Below, piece by piece: positions 33,645-42,310 of a stretch of 64,000 nt of DNA. Below the pieces are notes generated by a model. The model ran no database searches. It worked only from the letters and a program-made list of their open reading frames with translations, and had not been told where the DNA came from. The stretch is taken from the NCBI RefSeq assembly GCF_000390185.1, contig NZ_AQHR01000040.1, forward strand, positions 1-64,000, given 5' to 3'. The DNA is from Lunatimonas lonarensis. GTDB lineage: Bacteria > Bacteroidota > Bacteroidia > Cytophagales > Cyclobacteriaceae. The number at the start of each line of letters is the position of its first letter. The first letter of the stretch is position 1. Position numbers and translations under genes: made by a program.

Positions 33645-34679
33645 TTAAAATTTGATGGTTACTTTTTTATTGTCAATTCTGAATGTAAAGCTTTCCGTGT
33701 AGGCTATACTTTCGAGAATATTTTGCAATGTTTCATGGCGAAATTCCCCCGAAAAATTCCACGTACGGGAGGGTGATCCCTCAATGGAAATGGTTACCCC
33801 ATACCAGTCCTCCAGACGACCGATTACTTCACTGAGATGGTTGTTGTCAAAAACCAACCAGCCGTCCGTCCAACCTGAGGTGTTTTTTGGGTCAAAAGTT
33901 CGGATCACTTTTTTGGTGGTTGTGGCATCATACATCATTTCCTGTCCGGGCCAAAGAACCGCGTCAGATGAATCTCCCCTGGCATTGACCTGTATACTCC
34001 CTGTTTCCAACGCTACTTTTGTAGTCGTACCGCCCTTATCTTCTTTTACATTGAAAGAAGTACCAAGAACCTTTGTTATAAGATTGGAGGTCTCTACATA
34101 GAAGGCACGTAGGCTATCGGATTCGACTTTAAAAAAGGCCTCTCCTGTGAGTTTGACCCGTCTGTCTACCTGACCAAAACTCTCTGGATAGGAAAGTGTA
34201 CTTGATGAGTTAAGCCAGACTTCAGACTGGTCGGGAAGCCCTAGTTTTAGCTTTTCTCCTGCATTCGTCGTCTTGGTTATCCATACAATTTCAGGCTCAT
34301 TTACTTCATCAATCTCTGGTTTTTTAACTAACCAACCAGCGAGTTGCGCCGTTAAGAAACCAAAGGCAAGGATTGCCGCAATTCGGCGAAATTGGTCAAT
34401 CCGGAACCAAAAGGGCAGGTTGCGGTTTGGTTTGTCTCTTTTAGGGATAGGCTGTTTCCCTTGGAGTATTTTTAACAAAAGTTCTTCCTTTGTACCGGAC
34501 TTCACTGGATTACTTTTGGAGCTCAGTCCCAGGAGCAATTCTCTAGCCAGCATTATCTCGGCTATATCCTCGGGGTGAGCCATCATCCAGTTTTGCCAAA
34601 ACGCATCCAGCTCGGCATCAGGGGATTTGACCCAGCGTACAAATTCAGGATTGGACAGAAAAGTTACTCGTTGGTTCAT
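33645..34679 (-). CDS. FecR-family anti-sigma factor
   Basis: I take the ATG at 34677-34679 (MNQRVTFLSNPEFVRWV), 344 residues; a start 48 bases upstream is also open. The cytoplasmic part has the family pattern of PEFVRWV and helices. The membrane helix is RIAAILAFGFLTAQLAGWLV. The periplasmic part has KLKLGLPDQSEVWLNSSSTL, RRVKLTGEAFFKVES and the ETGSIQVNA strand, then a C-terminal STN-like half (LSEVIGRLEDWYGVTI). It holds the ECF sigma factor until the SusC plug signals. Both the sigma gene (before) and susC (after) lie beside it on the same strand. Confidence 0.93.
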   Translation of the reverse strand: MNQRVTFLSNPEFVRWVKSPDAELDAFWQNWMMAHPEDIAEIMLARELLLGLSSKSNPVKSGTKEELLLKILQGKQPIPKRDKPNRNLPFWFRIDQFRRIAAILAFGFLTAQLAGWLVKKPEIDEVNEPEIVWITKTTNAGEKLKLGLPDQSEVWLNSSSTLSYPESFGQVDRRVKLTGEAFFKVESDSLRAFYVETSNLITKVLGTSFNVKEDKGGTTTKVALETGSIQVNARGDSSDAVLWPGQEMMYDATTTKKVIRTFDPKNTSGWTDGWLVFDNNHLSEVIGRLEDWYGVTISIEGSPSRTWNFSGEFRHETLQNILESIAYTESFTFRIDNKKVTIKF

Positions 34680-34769
34680 GTAATTCTTGCTTTCAGAGAC
34701 AAGAGTCAAAAATGCTTCAGATGACACCTACTTTATTCTAAAAAATTTGTCTGAGTTAAAAAAAAGGCG

Positions 34770-35402
34770 CTATTGCATCGCATCTCTCAGGTGGGTCAGT
34801 GCTTTATAAACCAGATTTCGTACCGATTTGATATTTCCAATATTCATAAGTTGCTGTATCTGAGGGTAATCCATCCCTTCAAAATACAGGTAGTAAATGG
34901 CTTCTTTCTTTCGGGGACTCAGCTGCTGCAATGCGCGGTTCAATTTTAGGGCTTTCGCATCGTCCAATTGCCTTGAAATCAGAATTTGTTCGGGAGAGGG
35001 GTGAAATTCAAAATCAAAGTCGGCTTTCAAATAGGTGAATTTGCTGTACCATCTACTCTGCTCTTTTATAATTCTGTTTTTCAACGATTTAAAAAGATAA
35101 AACTTTATTGACTCCACATTACCTACGGTCGACCGGTTGGCTCTTAGGTAAATGAACAAATCCTGGATAAGATCCTTCAACAACTCCTCGTTGCTGGTCA
35201 GTTTCCTTCCGTAGCTGAACAAGCCATCAAAATACCTCGTATAAATCGTAATAAACGCAGATTCATTTCCTCTTTTGAAAAGCAGCCAAAGCTCCTTTTC
35301 TGGTAAGGAATCCGACTCAGCTCCACTTTCAGGCATTGGACTGGGCACACGTGTACGTTGACTGCTTTTTTCCAACTTTTGGGCAGGTTTTGTCCTTATC
35401 AC
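34770..35402 (-). CDS. ECF RNA polymerase sigma factor
   Basis: The 210-residue frame contains region 2 (YTRYFDGLFSYGRKLTS, LLKDLIQDLFIYL) and region 4 (LQQLSPRKKEAIYYLYFEG, MDYPQIQQLMNIGNIKSVRN). An alternative start at the ATG at 35334-35336 would remove a 22-residue basic lead that is not part of the fold. FecI-type factors of this phylum are regulated by the adjacent FecR and turn on susC-susD and co-located genes when the substrate is bound. The gene is 43 bases from the longer fecR frame. The opposite strand's catabolic operon begins 360 bases upstream and may share control. Confidence 0.93.
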   Translation of the reverse strand: MIRTKPAQKLEKSSQRTRVPSPMPESGAESDSLPEKELWLLFKRGNESAFITIYTRYFDGLFSYGRKLTSNEELLKDLIQDLFIYLRANRSTVGNVESIKFYLFKSLKNRIIKEQSRWYSKFTYLKADFDFEFHPSPEQILISRQLDDAKALKLNRALQQLSPRKKEAIYYLYFEGMDYPQIQQLMNIGNIKSVRNLVYKALTHLRDAMQ

Positions 35403-35762
35403 CTATAGATTACGTTTTTTCCGCAATAAAGGTAAAAAAAATATATTTGATACCCGTTTATCAGAATATTATTGAATTAATACCTAATTATGACCATTGA
35501 TACGCTCCAAGAAGAAATTTTTGTGTTGTAGGTTGAAAAAGCTGCCAGCGCAATTTCGTTTCTTCTTATGTTTGAATACCACATTCAGCAAGCTTTATTT
35601 GACTTGTTGTAAGTTTGGTAGGGTTGGCCGAATCCTCTCGGTGATGACAGTCACTAGTTCCGGCAATTAAAAATTTGACGAATGGATAGCCTTTCCACTC
35701 GCTTTGTGGTACTAAATACCGTATTTTAACACGCTAAAGGATCAAAAATCAATTATAGACAC
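35403..35762. promoter_or_regulatory. Divergent promoter region of the sigma gene and the sugar operon
   Basis: This 360-base region has no gene. On the plus strand TATATTTG at 35442-35449 matches the TAnnTTTG -7 box but is far from the operon start. On the minus strand TACCTTTA (35434-35427) is a weaker -7 candidate for the sigma gene. The rest is AT-rich without clear operators. Confidence 0.4.
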
Positions 35763-36467
35763 ATGAAACCAATCGTTCAAATTTCCCTAGACCTTACGAA
35801 TATTGACGAAGCGCTGGAGACGGCGGCAATGGCCCTCCGGGCTGGTGTCGACTGGCTTGAAGCCGGTACACCTTTGATCCTGGCAGAAGGTCTGCATGGC
35901 GTGCGCAAGCTTCGGGAAGCCTTTCCATCTACGCCGATCGTGGCTGACCTAAAAACCATGGACGGAGGATACCTGGAGGCGGAGATGATGGCCAAGGCAG
36001 GTGCAGACTACGTGGTCGTGATGGCACGTGCCCATGAGGAGACCATAAAATGCGTCGTGCAGGCCGGCAGAGATTTTGGTGCCAAGGTCATGGGCGATAA
36101 CCTGGGTTGCCCGGATATGGTGGCCGGGGCCAAAATGCTGGAGGACTTGGGCTGTGATTTCGTGATCCATCATATCGGGTACGACGAAAGGAGAGGAATT
36201 GCGGCACAAGGCAGACGGATGCCGAGTCCGATGGATCAACTCAAGGAAGTGGTGGATGCAGTGCGTATTCCTGTACAGGCTGTAGGCGGACTTACGCTGG
36301 AGCAAGCAATAGCCTGTCCGAAATACGGTGCTCCTCTTGTTGTCCTGGGTGCTCCCCTTACCATCGATGCAGATGCGTTTAAGACCGCGGATGGTAATCT
36401 GGAAGCATCTTTGCGTATGATCTGCGAGGCGGTGCATGCCTATGGTGACGTCAAAATGAAGAAATAA
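35763..36467 (+). CDS. HUMPS-family decarboxylase/aldolase (HPS or 3-keto-L-gulonate-6-P decarboxylase type)
   Basis: The 234-residue TIM-barrel protein has the orotidine-monophosphate-decarboxylase suprafamily motif D-x-K-x-x-D in IVADLKTMDGGYL. Matching 3-hexulose-6-phosphate synthase, it also has QISLDLTNIDEALE, EAGTPLILAEGL and IHHIGYDERRG. Members use a magnesium-bound enediolate to condense formaldehyde or decarboxylate a 3-keto-sugar acid. No phosphohexuloisomerase or kinase is beside it, so the classic formaldehyde route is doubtful. It is more likely to act on the sugar acid made by the dehydrogenases that follow. It opens a five-gene operon, with the next gene 26 bases away. Confidence 0.85.
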   Translation: MKPIVQISLDLTNIDEALETAAMALRAGVDWLEAGTPLILAEGLHGVRKLREAFPSTPIVADLKTMDGGYLEAEMMAKAGADYVVVMARAHEETIKCVVQAGRDFGAKVMGDNLGCPDMVAGAKMLEDLGCDFVIHHIGYDERRGIAAQGRRMPSPMDQLKEVVDAVRIPVQAVGGLTLEQAIACPKYGAPLVVLGAPLTIDADAFKTADGNLEASLRMICEAVHAYGDVKMKK

Positions 36468-36493
36468 AAACCAAACCTAAAATATCCTTTTCC

Positions 36494-37531
36494 ATGTCAA
36501 TCGGAACGAAATCCAAGGCAGTAGTAAACTATGCGGAAGCAAAGGGCTCCGTTGAAATCAGGGAAATTGAAACACCTGAAATTGGTGCAACAGACGTATT
36601 GCTGGAGGTGGCCAATGTGGGGGTATGCGGTAGCGATCTCCATCAGTGGACCTCAGACCATAGCTGGCCGGTCAATTATCCGGTAGTGTTGGGCCATGAG
36701 TTTGGTGGTAGAATAGCCGAACTAGGCTCTCAGGTAAGTGGATGGAAGGTAGGGGACCGGGTGGTCAGTGAGACGGCGGCCGTGATTGATCCTACCAACC
36801 CCATGAGCCGTATAGGGTTGTATAATTTGGATCCTACCCGAAAGGGATTTGGGTATGGAGTCAATGGAGCCATGACGCGGTATGTTCGTGTTCCGGCGCG
36901 TTGCCTTCATACTGTGCCCGATCACGTACCCTTTGAGCAGGCCTGCCTTACCGAGCCAAGCTGTGTGGCATATAGTGCCGTGGTAACTAATTCAAATGTA
37001 AAACCTGGAGACCGCGTTTTGGTAATCGGTCCGGGTACCATTGGTATCCTGTGTGCGGCGATGGCAAAAATCAACGGTGCAGAGGTAGCGATTGTAGGGC
37101 TGGAAGCAGACCGTGGCCGCCTCAAGATCGCCGAGCAATATGGCTGTACAGGAATCGTGGGAGATGCCACGGAGTGGGCAAGGTCGTCGGACGGACTCGG
37201 TGCCGACCTGATTGTGGACGCTGCCGGTCATAGCAGCACGTTACAGGTTGCCATGAATTTGGTGCGTCCAAATGGTCAAATCACCAAAGTGGGCTGGGGA
37301 AAGCAGCCATGTAATTTTTCGCTAGATCCAATTGTTCAGAAAAACGTCCGCCTTCAGGGCAGTTTTAGTCATAACTGGCCCATTTGGGAAAAGGTGATCG
37401 CTTTGATGGCGTCTGGAACGCTGGATGTAAAACCGATTATTGGCGGCGTTTGGGAAATCGAATCCTGGCATGAAGCGTTTGAGAAAATGCATCATGGTGA
37501 GGTTGTCAAAAGTGTACTGAAACCATCCTAA
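36494..37531 (+). CDS. Zinc-type medium-chain dehydrogenase lacking the structural zinc loop
   Basis: The 345-residue protein has the catalytic zinc motifs GVCGSDLHQW and LGHEFGGRIAELG and the Rossmann motif VLVIGPGTIGILCAAMAK. It is of the sorbitol/threonine-dehydrogenase branch. The usual four-cysteine structural zinc loop (GxCxxCxxGxxxxC) is replaced by a cysteine-free stretch around IDPTNPMSRIGLYNLDP. That marks a separate subfamily. It probably oxidises a hydroxyl of a sugar or sugar acid with NAD(P). The stop codon lies only 2 bases before the SDR start, so the two are translationally coupled. Confidence 0.88.
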   Translation: MSIGTKSKAVVNYAEAKGSVEIREIETPEIGATDVLLEVANVGVCGSDLHQWTSDHSWPVNYPVVLGHEFGGRIAELGSQVSGWKVGDRVVSETAAVIDPTNPMSRIGLYNLDPTRKGFGYGVNGAMTRYVRVPARCLHTVPDHVPFEQACLTEPSCVAYSAVVTNSNVKPGDRVLVIGPGTIGILCAAMAKINGAEVAIVGLEADRGRLKIAEQYGCTGIVGDATEWARSSDGLGADLIVDAAGHSSTLQVAMNLVRPNGQITKVGWGKQPCNFSLDPIVQKNVRLQGSFSHNWPIWEKVIALMASGTLDVKPIIGGVWEIESWHEAFEKMHHGEVVKSVLKPS

Positions 37532-37533
37532 TC

Positions 37534-38325
37534 ATGCGATTGAACAATAAGGTCATTATCGTCACGGGAAGCACCACAGGAATAGGGAAAGCCATTGCTG
37601 AAAGGGCCGTGGCCGAGGGAGCCAAGGTGGTTGTACATGGGCTTGAGCCCGATTGGGCAGTGGATTTGCTGGGTGAATTGGGAGAAGAAAATGCCGTCAG
37701 CTTGATCGGTGACCTGGCTGACGAAGCTACGGCGGCTCGATTAGTAGATCTGGCCGTCAGCCGCTTTGGAAGGCTGGATGCTGTGGTAAACAATGCGGCG
37801 ATAGTGGCCTCGTCAAACCTCGAAAGTACGGATACGGTATTTTTGGAGAAGCTTTTACGAGTGAATACCATTGCCCCTTTTCTGCTGATCAAGGCAGCTC
37901 TTCCTTACTTGGGAGAAGCGAGGGGTTGTGTTTTGAATATCGGGTCGGTAAATGCCTGGAGCGGAGAGCCCAACCTGTTGGCATACAGTATTTCCAAAGG
38001 AGGACTGATGACGATGACCCGAAACCTTGGCGATGCTCTTTTTCGGGATCATGGCGTGAAGGTAAATCAAATCAATCCCGGCTGGGTGTTGACGGAGACT
38101 GAAATACAGCGAAAAAAAGAGCATGGCCTATCCGATAATTGGTACGAAGACCTTCCTGCTATGTATGCACCGGCCAAGCGTATACTCCTGCCAAGAGAAA
38201 TTGCCGCCGCTGCTGTTTTCTGGTTGTCTGATGAGTCGGGCCCGGTCAGCGGGCAGGTGATGGAACTGGAGCAATACCCCATGATCGGACGGAATGCACC
38301 GAAGGATTCCAGTACCATCCATTAA
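37534..38325 (+). CDS. Short-chain dehydrogenase/reductase
   Basis: The 263-residue protein has the classic SDR features: VTGSTTGIGKAIAE (cofactor loop), VNNAAIVAS (NNAG-like), NIGSVNAWSG (catalytic Ser) and YSISKGGL (Tyr-x-x-x-Lys). A glucose-dehydrogenase-like or 3-oxoacyl-reductase-like SDR is likely, oxidising or reducing a sugar hydroxyl in the same pathway as the dehydrogenase just before. It starts MRLNNKVIIVTG two bases after the previous stop. Substrate unknown. Confidence 0.9.
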   Translation: MRLNNKVIIVTGSTTGIGKAIAERAVAEGAKVVVHGLEPDWAVDLLGELGEENAVSLIGDLADEATAARLVDLAVSRFGRLDAVVNNAAIVASSNLESTDTVFLEKLLRVNTIAPFLLIKAALPYLGEARGCVLNIGSVNAWSGEPNLLAYSISKGGLMTMTRNLGDALFRDHGVKVNQINPGWVLTETEIQRKKEHGLSDNWYEDLPAMYAPAKRILLPREIAAAAVFWLSDESGPVSGQVMELEQYPMIGRNAPKDSSTIH

Positions 38326-38367
38326 CGAGTTGAATTTAACGATAACGAACTGAACGATAGTAACAGT

Positions 38368-39252
38368 ATGCCAAAATTAGCTGCGTTTCCCAAAGCCTTC
38401 ATGCAAGCTTTATGCAAAGATGGATCGATGAAGTTGGAGGAATGGATTGAGTTAGCCAGTAAGCTGGAGATAGAAGGATTGGAATGGTATGCCGGGTTTT
38501 TGGAAATGGAAGACCGATCCAAGTGGCCTGATTTCCGAAAAATGGTAGAAGACAAAGGCAAAACCATCCCAATGATGTGTTGTTCGCCCGATTTTACCCA
38601 CCCGGATGCAGGATTTAGGGAAAAAGAAATTGCCAAACAAAAGCATTGGGTCGACATGACCCACGTATTGGGCGGCAGCTATTGCAGGGTGCTTTCCGGT
38701 CAAAAAAGACCGGAACTATCCATTGATGAGGGGGTAAAATTGGCGGCCGATTCCATCATGGCGTGTATTCCTTACGCGGCGGAAAGGGGAATTACCCTGA
38801 TCCTTGAGAATCACTACAAGGATGATTTCTGGGAGTATCCGGAATTTGCCCAACAAATGGACGTGTTCACTAAGCTGGTGGATCAGATCGATCATCCAAA
38901 CTTCGGCGTGAACTATGACCCCAGCAACACGTTCCTTGCGGGAGAAGATCCAATTGAGCTGCTAAGAAAGGTTTCCCACAGGGTGGTAACCATGCATGCC
39001 AGTGACCGGTATTTGAAATCAGGGACCATCGAAGACCTACGAAAAGAAGAAGGTGGTGCTGTTGGCTACGCCAAAAGGCTGTCGCATGGTGAAATTGGAA
39101 AGGGACTAAACGACTACGACGCCATATTTGCTGAGTTGAAGCGGGTTGGATTTGATTCTTGGATCAGCATTGAAGACGGCGTAGACGGCATGGACCAACT
39201 GGAGCGAAGTGTCGCTTTTTTGAAAAAGAAAATAGCGGTCTACTGGCCTTAA
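38368..39252 (+). CDS. Sugar isomerase/epimerase, xylose-isomerase-like TIM barrel
   Basis: The 294-residue protein matches the IolE/hydroxypyruvate-isomerase-like group. LEWYAGFLEMED lies early and ILENHYKDDFW gives the first metal-binding Glu. FGVNYDPSNTFLAG supplies Asp, VVTMHASDRYL supplies His, and SWISIEDGVDG supplies the last Glu. These four sites bind a divalent metal that moves a proton on a keto-sugar. It lies 42 bases after the SDR in the same operon. The sugar may be phosphorylated or free. Nothing is truncated or odd. Confidence 0.88.
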   Translation: MPKLAAFPKAFMQALCKDGSMKLEEWIELASKLEIEGLEWYAGFLEMEDRSKWPDFRKMVEDKGKTIPMMCCSPDFTHPDAGFREKEIAKQKHWVDMTHVLGGSYCRVLSGQKRPELSIDEGVKLAADSIMACIPYAAERGITLILENHYKDDFWEYPEFAQQMDVFTKLVDQIDHPNFGVNYDPSNTFLAGEDPIELLRKVSHRVVTMHASDRYLKSGTIEDLRKEEGGAVGYAKRLSHGEIGKGLNDYDAIFAELKRVGFDSWISIEDGVDGMDQLERSVAFLKKKIAVYWP

Positions 39253-39434
39253 CAGTTCTTTCTGTCTTATGGATAGGCAATGCCATGCAGCCATATGAAA
39301 CCACGCGTTGACTCTTTAGTGGTTGGAAATATGGCGCTAAATGGTTTCAGTTACCCTACGCGTTTTTCTTTGATCCTTACGCAGACACCCGATGAAAGCG
39401 AGGAAGAGGCCTTGTAATAAACAACTATAAACAG

Positions 39435-40304
39435 ATGCAAAAAGCGACGCTGCTATTCGATTCTAAATGCATGTTGGCCGAAGGCCCGTATTGGAAGGCC
39501 GATTGGAACGCCTTTCTATGGGTGGACATCGAGCACGGAACGTTGTTTTCCTATTCGTTTACGGACAAGCACCTGCAGACCTGGCATTTTCCCCATCGAC
39601 TAACCGTGGTATTGGAGGAAGGGAATCACTTTGTGTTGGCCTTGGATAGAAAACTGGCACGTTTTGACCCAGCCACAGAGAAACTGGATTGGCTCTTGGA
39701 GGTGGAATCTGACCCGACCTTACGCTGCAACGATGGGGCCTGTGACCCTGCTGGCAGAATTTGGATAGGTACAATGGGACTCGATTTTCGCGCGGGTGCG
39801 GGTTCCTTGTATTGTGTAGATAGGGGATGGAAGCTCGAGAAAAAGCTGGAAAATATCACCATTTCCAATGGGTTGGCGTGGTCACGGGATGGAAGATCCT
39901 TGTACTACATTGATAGCCCTACCCGAATTGTGCGGACGTTTGATTTTAATCCGGACACAGGACAAATTGCCTACCGAAAAGATGCTGTTGTGGTGCCTGA
40001 GAGCTTAGGTACTCCGGACGGGATGTGTATGGACGAAGAGGGCATGCTCTGGGTGGCCCATTACGGTGGTTCCGGGGTGTATCGCTGGAATCCAGAAAAT
40101 GGGGAACTCTTGGACAAGATTTCGGTGGATGCCCCCCATGTTACTTCTTGTGCTTTTGGTGGACCCGACGGAAAACGGCTCCTCATTACCACCGCGAGGG
40201 AAAATATGACACAGGATCAACTGGATCAATTTCCCCACAGCGGTGGAGTTTTCCTCGCAGAAATGCCCATGGGGGGCGCCAACGTTTTTGCGGTAAGCAT
40301 CTAA
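39435..40304 (+). CDS. SMP-30/gluconolactonase-family lactonase
   Basis: The 289-residue six-bladed propeller carries the metal-site segments of the family: CMLAEGPYWKAD (Glu), RCNDGACDPAGRIWIG (Asn), ISNGLAWSRDGRSLYYID (Asn) and GTPDGMCMDEEG (Asp). It would open an aldonolactone to the acid, the product expected from an NAD-dependent sugar 1-dehydrogenase such as the upstream dehydrogenases. It has no signal peptide, so it acts in the cytoplasm. It ends the operon, meeting a leftward sulfatase gene. Confidence 0.9.
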   Translation: MQKATLLFDSKCMLAEGPYWKADWNAFLWVDIEHGTLFSYSFTDKHLQTWHFPHRLTVVLEEGNHFVLALDRKLARFDPATEKLDWLLEVESDPTLRCNDGACDPAGRIWIGTMGLDFRAGAGSLYCVDRGWKLEKKLENITISNGLAWSRDGRSLYYIDSPTRIVRTFDFNPDTGQIAYRKDAVVVPESLGTPDGMCMDEEGMLWVAHYGGSGVYRWNPENGELLDKISVDAPHVTSCAFGGPDGKRLLITTARENMTQDQLDQFPHSGGVFLAEMPMGGANVFAVSI

Positions 40305-40327
40305 CTGCTATCAATCCACGACGTATT

Positions 40328-40362
40328 CCAATCAATTCGGCTGTTTCAGCCGGATTGATTGG
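40328..40362. terminator. Convergent hairpin overlapping the sulfatase stop
   Basis: CCAATCAATTCGGCT (40328-40342) is nearly the reverse complement of AGCCGGATTGATTGG (40348-40362), one mismatch, 5-base loop. It lies between the lactonase stop (40304) and the sulfatase stop (40332), entering the latter's last codons. It probably ends both transcripts, with a T-run downstream of a short GC stretch. Confidence 0.65.
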
Positions 40363-42041
40363 TCGCGTTTTTCAAAAATTTTTTCGATAAGCGTGAGATC
40401 CTTTGCACCGGCAAATGATCCTTGCTTTTTTAGGTAATCAAGGTATTCATCGATATACCGTTGGCTGATTTCCGAATTGTCTCCGTATTTATCCCTTAGA
40501 CCATTTAAGTCTGCATGCAGCTTTGCCCGTATCTCTGCGTACGTGGGGTCGTCGTATACATTTGTGAGTTCGTGAGGATCCTCATGCCTGTCTATAAGTT
40601 CCCATTCATCCGTGTCAAAGTAGTAGTGTACCAATTTATAGTCCTTGGTGATGATCGCGTAGTGCCGTTTTACCATATGGATAGAGGGGTATTCGTAATA
40701 GTGGTAATAGACGGCATCCCGTTGCCATACGTCGTTGTTGCCGGTAAGGAAAGGCATTAGGCTTTCACCTTGCATGTCTTCTGGCGATGCGATGCCCGCG
40801 GCTTCCAAGAATGTCTGTGCGAAATCCAGGTTCTGCACGAGTGCATCCGATTTCTGTCCAGCCGGGGTTTTTCCCGGCCACGCCATCAACAGGGGTGTTT
40901 TGAACGACTCGTTGTAGACAAAGCGCTTATCGAACCAACCATGCTCTCCCAGGTAAAATCCCTGATCCGAGGTATATACGATGATGGTGTTTTCCATTAG
41001 TCCGTTTTCCTCCAGATAATCCAAAACCCTGCCCACATTTTCGTCTACCGATTTTATCGTTCCGAGATAGTCCTGCATATAGCGCTGGTAGCGCCATCGC
41101 ATTTGGTCTTCTTCGGTCATGGTAGGGTAGGCCTTTTTAAATGCCTCATTCACCTCGCGGTAATACGTATCCCAATTGGCGCGTTGAGCTTCGTTCATGC
41201 GTCCTACTTCACTTTCAAACGCTGCTTTGTCCCAGCTGGAGGTACCCGCAATGCCCAACTCGTCCATGAGGTCCGGGTAGATTTTTGAATCTCCTGCCCA
41301 ATGCATATCGGTAAGAAGGTTCATTTCGGCTTCTCTGGCATGCCTACCCCTGCCGGAGTAATCGTCAAAAAGCGTGGCAGGTTCCGGGAAGGTGCGTTGG
41401 GTAAACTCCTCAAAATGCCGTTCGGCCATCAGCCACTCGCGGTGCGGTGCCTTATGGAGGTACATCAAAAGAAATGGATCATCTGCTTTTCTGTCATTTT
41501 CCAACCAATCCAAGGTCATATCGGTAATGATGTCGGTGACATACCCCTCTATTCGTACGTTGCCATCGTATTTGGTGATAAAGTCAGGGTTGTAGTAGGC
41601 CCCCTGCCCAGGTAGTATTTTGAATTGGTCAAATCCTTTTGGGTTGTTGCCAAAGTGGAGTTTCCCAAACATGGCGGTTTGGTAGCCCGCTTGTTGCAGG
41701 AGCTGGGGGAAGGTTATGTTCGTTGTATCAAAGGGGAAATGGTTGTCTACCTTCCCGTTTATATGGCTGTGTTTGCCCGTAAGGATCGTTGCCCTGGAGG
41801 GTGCGCAAATGGAATTGGTGACCGAAGCATTGGTAAAGAGAATGCCCATTTTCGCAATGCGGTCTATGTTGGGTGTCTCTATCAGCCGGTCATCATAGGC
41901 AGAGATAGCTTGATAGGCGTGGTCATCTGACATGATAAAGACAATATTCGGCCTGGAGGAGCTCCTTCTTTCGTCTGTTTCGCTACAGGATAGTTGGAGA
42001 ATAAGAGAAGGGATGAGAAGTAAAAAAGGTAGTTTTCGCAT
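40332..42041 (-). CDS. Lipoprotein sulfatase, formylglycine type (CxPSR)
   Basis: From the ATG at 42039-42041 the protein has 569 residues with a lipoprotein signal (MRKLPFLLLIPSLILQLSC). The core matches type I sulfatases: NIVFIMSDDHAYQAIS (metal Asp pair), SICAPSRATILTGK (Cys79 is the residue converted to formylglycine, CxPSR), LHKAPHREW and YTSDQGFYLGEHGWFDK. It would remove sulfate esters from a glycan at the surface. No sulfatase-maturing enzyme is in the window; one must exist elsewhere. It diverges from a second sulfatase gene, with which it probably works. Confidence 0.94.
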   Translation of the reverse strand: MRKLPFLLLIPSLILQLSCSETDERRSSSRPNIVFIMSDDHAYQAISAYDDRLIETPNIDRIAKMGILFTNASVTNSICAPSRATILTGKHSHINGKVDNHFPFDTTNITFPQLLQQAGYQTAMFGKLHFGNNPKGFDQFKILPGQGAYYNPDFITKYDGNVRIEGYVTDIITDMTLDWLENDRKADDPFLLMYLHKAPHREWLMAERHFEEFTQRTFPEPATLFDDYSGRGRHAREAEMNLLTDMHWAGDSKIYPDLMDELGIAGTSSWDKAAFESEVGRMNEAQRANWDTYYREVNEAFKKAYPTMTEEDQMRWRYQRYMQDYLGTIKSVDENVGRVLDYLEENGLMENTIIVYTSDQGFYLGEHGWFDKRFVYNESFKTPLLMAWPGKTPAGQKSDALVQNLDFAQTFLEAAGIASPEDMQGESLMPFLTGNNDVWQRDAVYYHYYEYPSIHMVKRHYAIITKDYKLVHYYFDTDEWELIDRHEDPHELTNVYDDPTYAEIRAKLHADLNGLRDKYGDNSEISQRYIDEYLDYLKKQGSFAGAKDLTLIEKIFEKRDQSIRLKQPN

Positions 42042-42180
42042 GGTAGGATAAGGCATGTTTTCTAAGGTAAGACCTGCGCTACACAGGTTGGTGAATATCT
42101 TCAAACCAGAAATCGGTGAAGTCGGCGTAATTCAAAGGCAAATAAACTGATTTTTTGGCTATAACAGTTAAAAATGATCG

Positions 42181-42226
42181 GTAAATCCGGGCCTTTAGAT
42201 TAATTCCATGGCTGGTTTGGATTTAC
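42181..42226. promoter_or_regulatory. Inverted repeat in the divergent sulfatase promoter region
   Basis: GTAAATCC (42181-42188) and GGATTTAC (42219-42226) are exact inverted repeats 30 bases apart, midway between the two sulfatase starts. A further partial copy (GGTAAATCA) follows near 42228. They may be operator half-sites. Confidence 0.35.
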
Positions 42227-42310
42227 GGGTAAATCATTTGTAGTTTAGCTGTGAAGTCATCATCCACCTGGGTTATCCCTTCTATTATCTTCCGTCATTT
42301 CAGCCATCCT

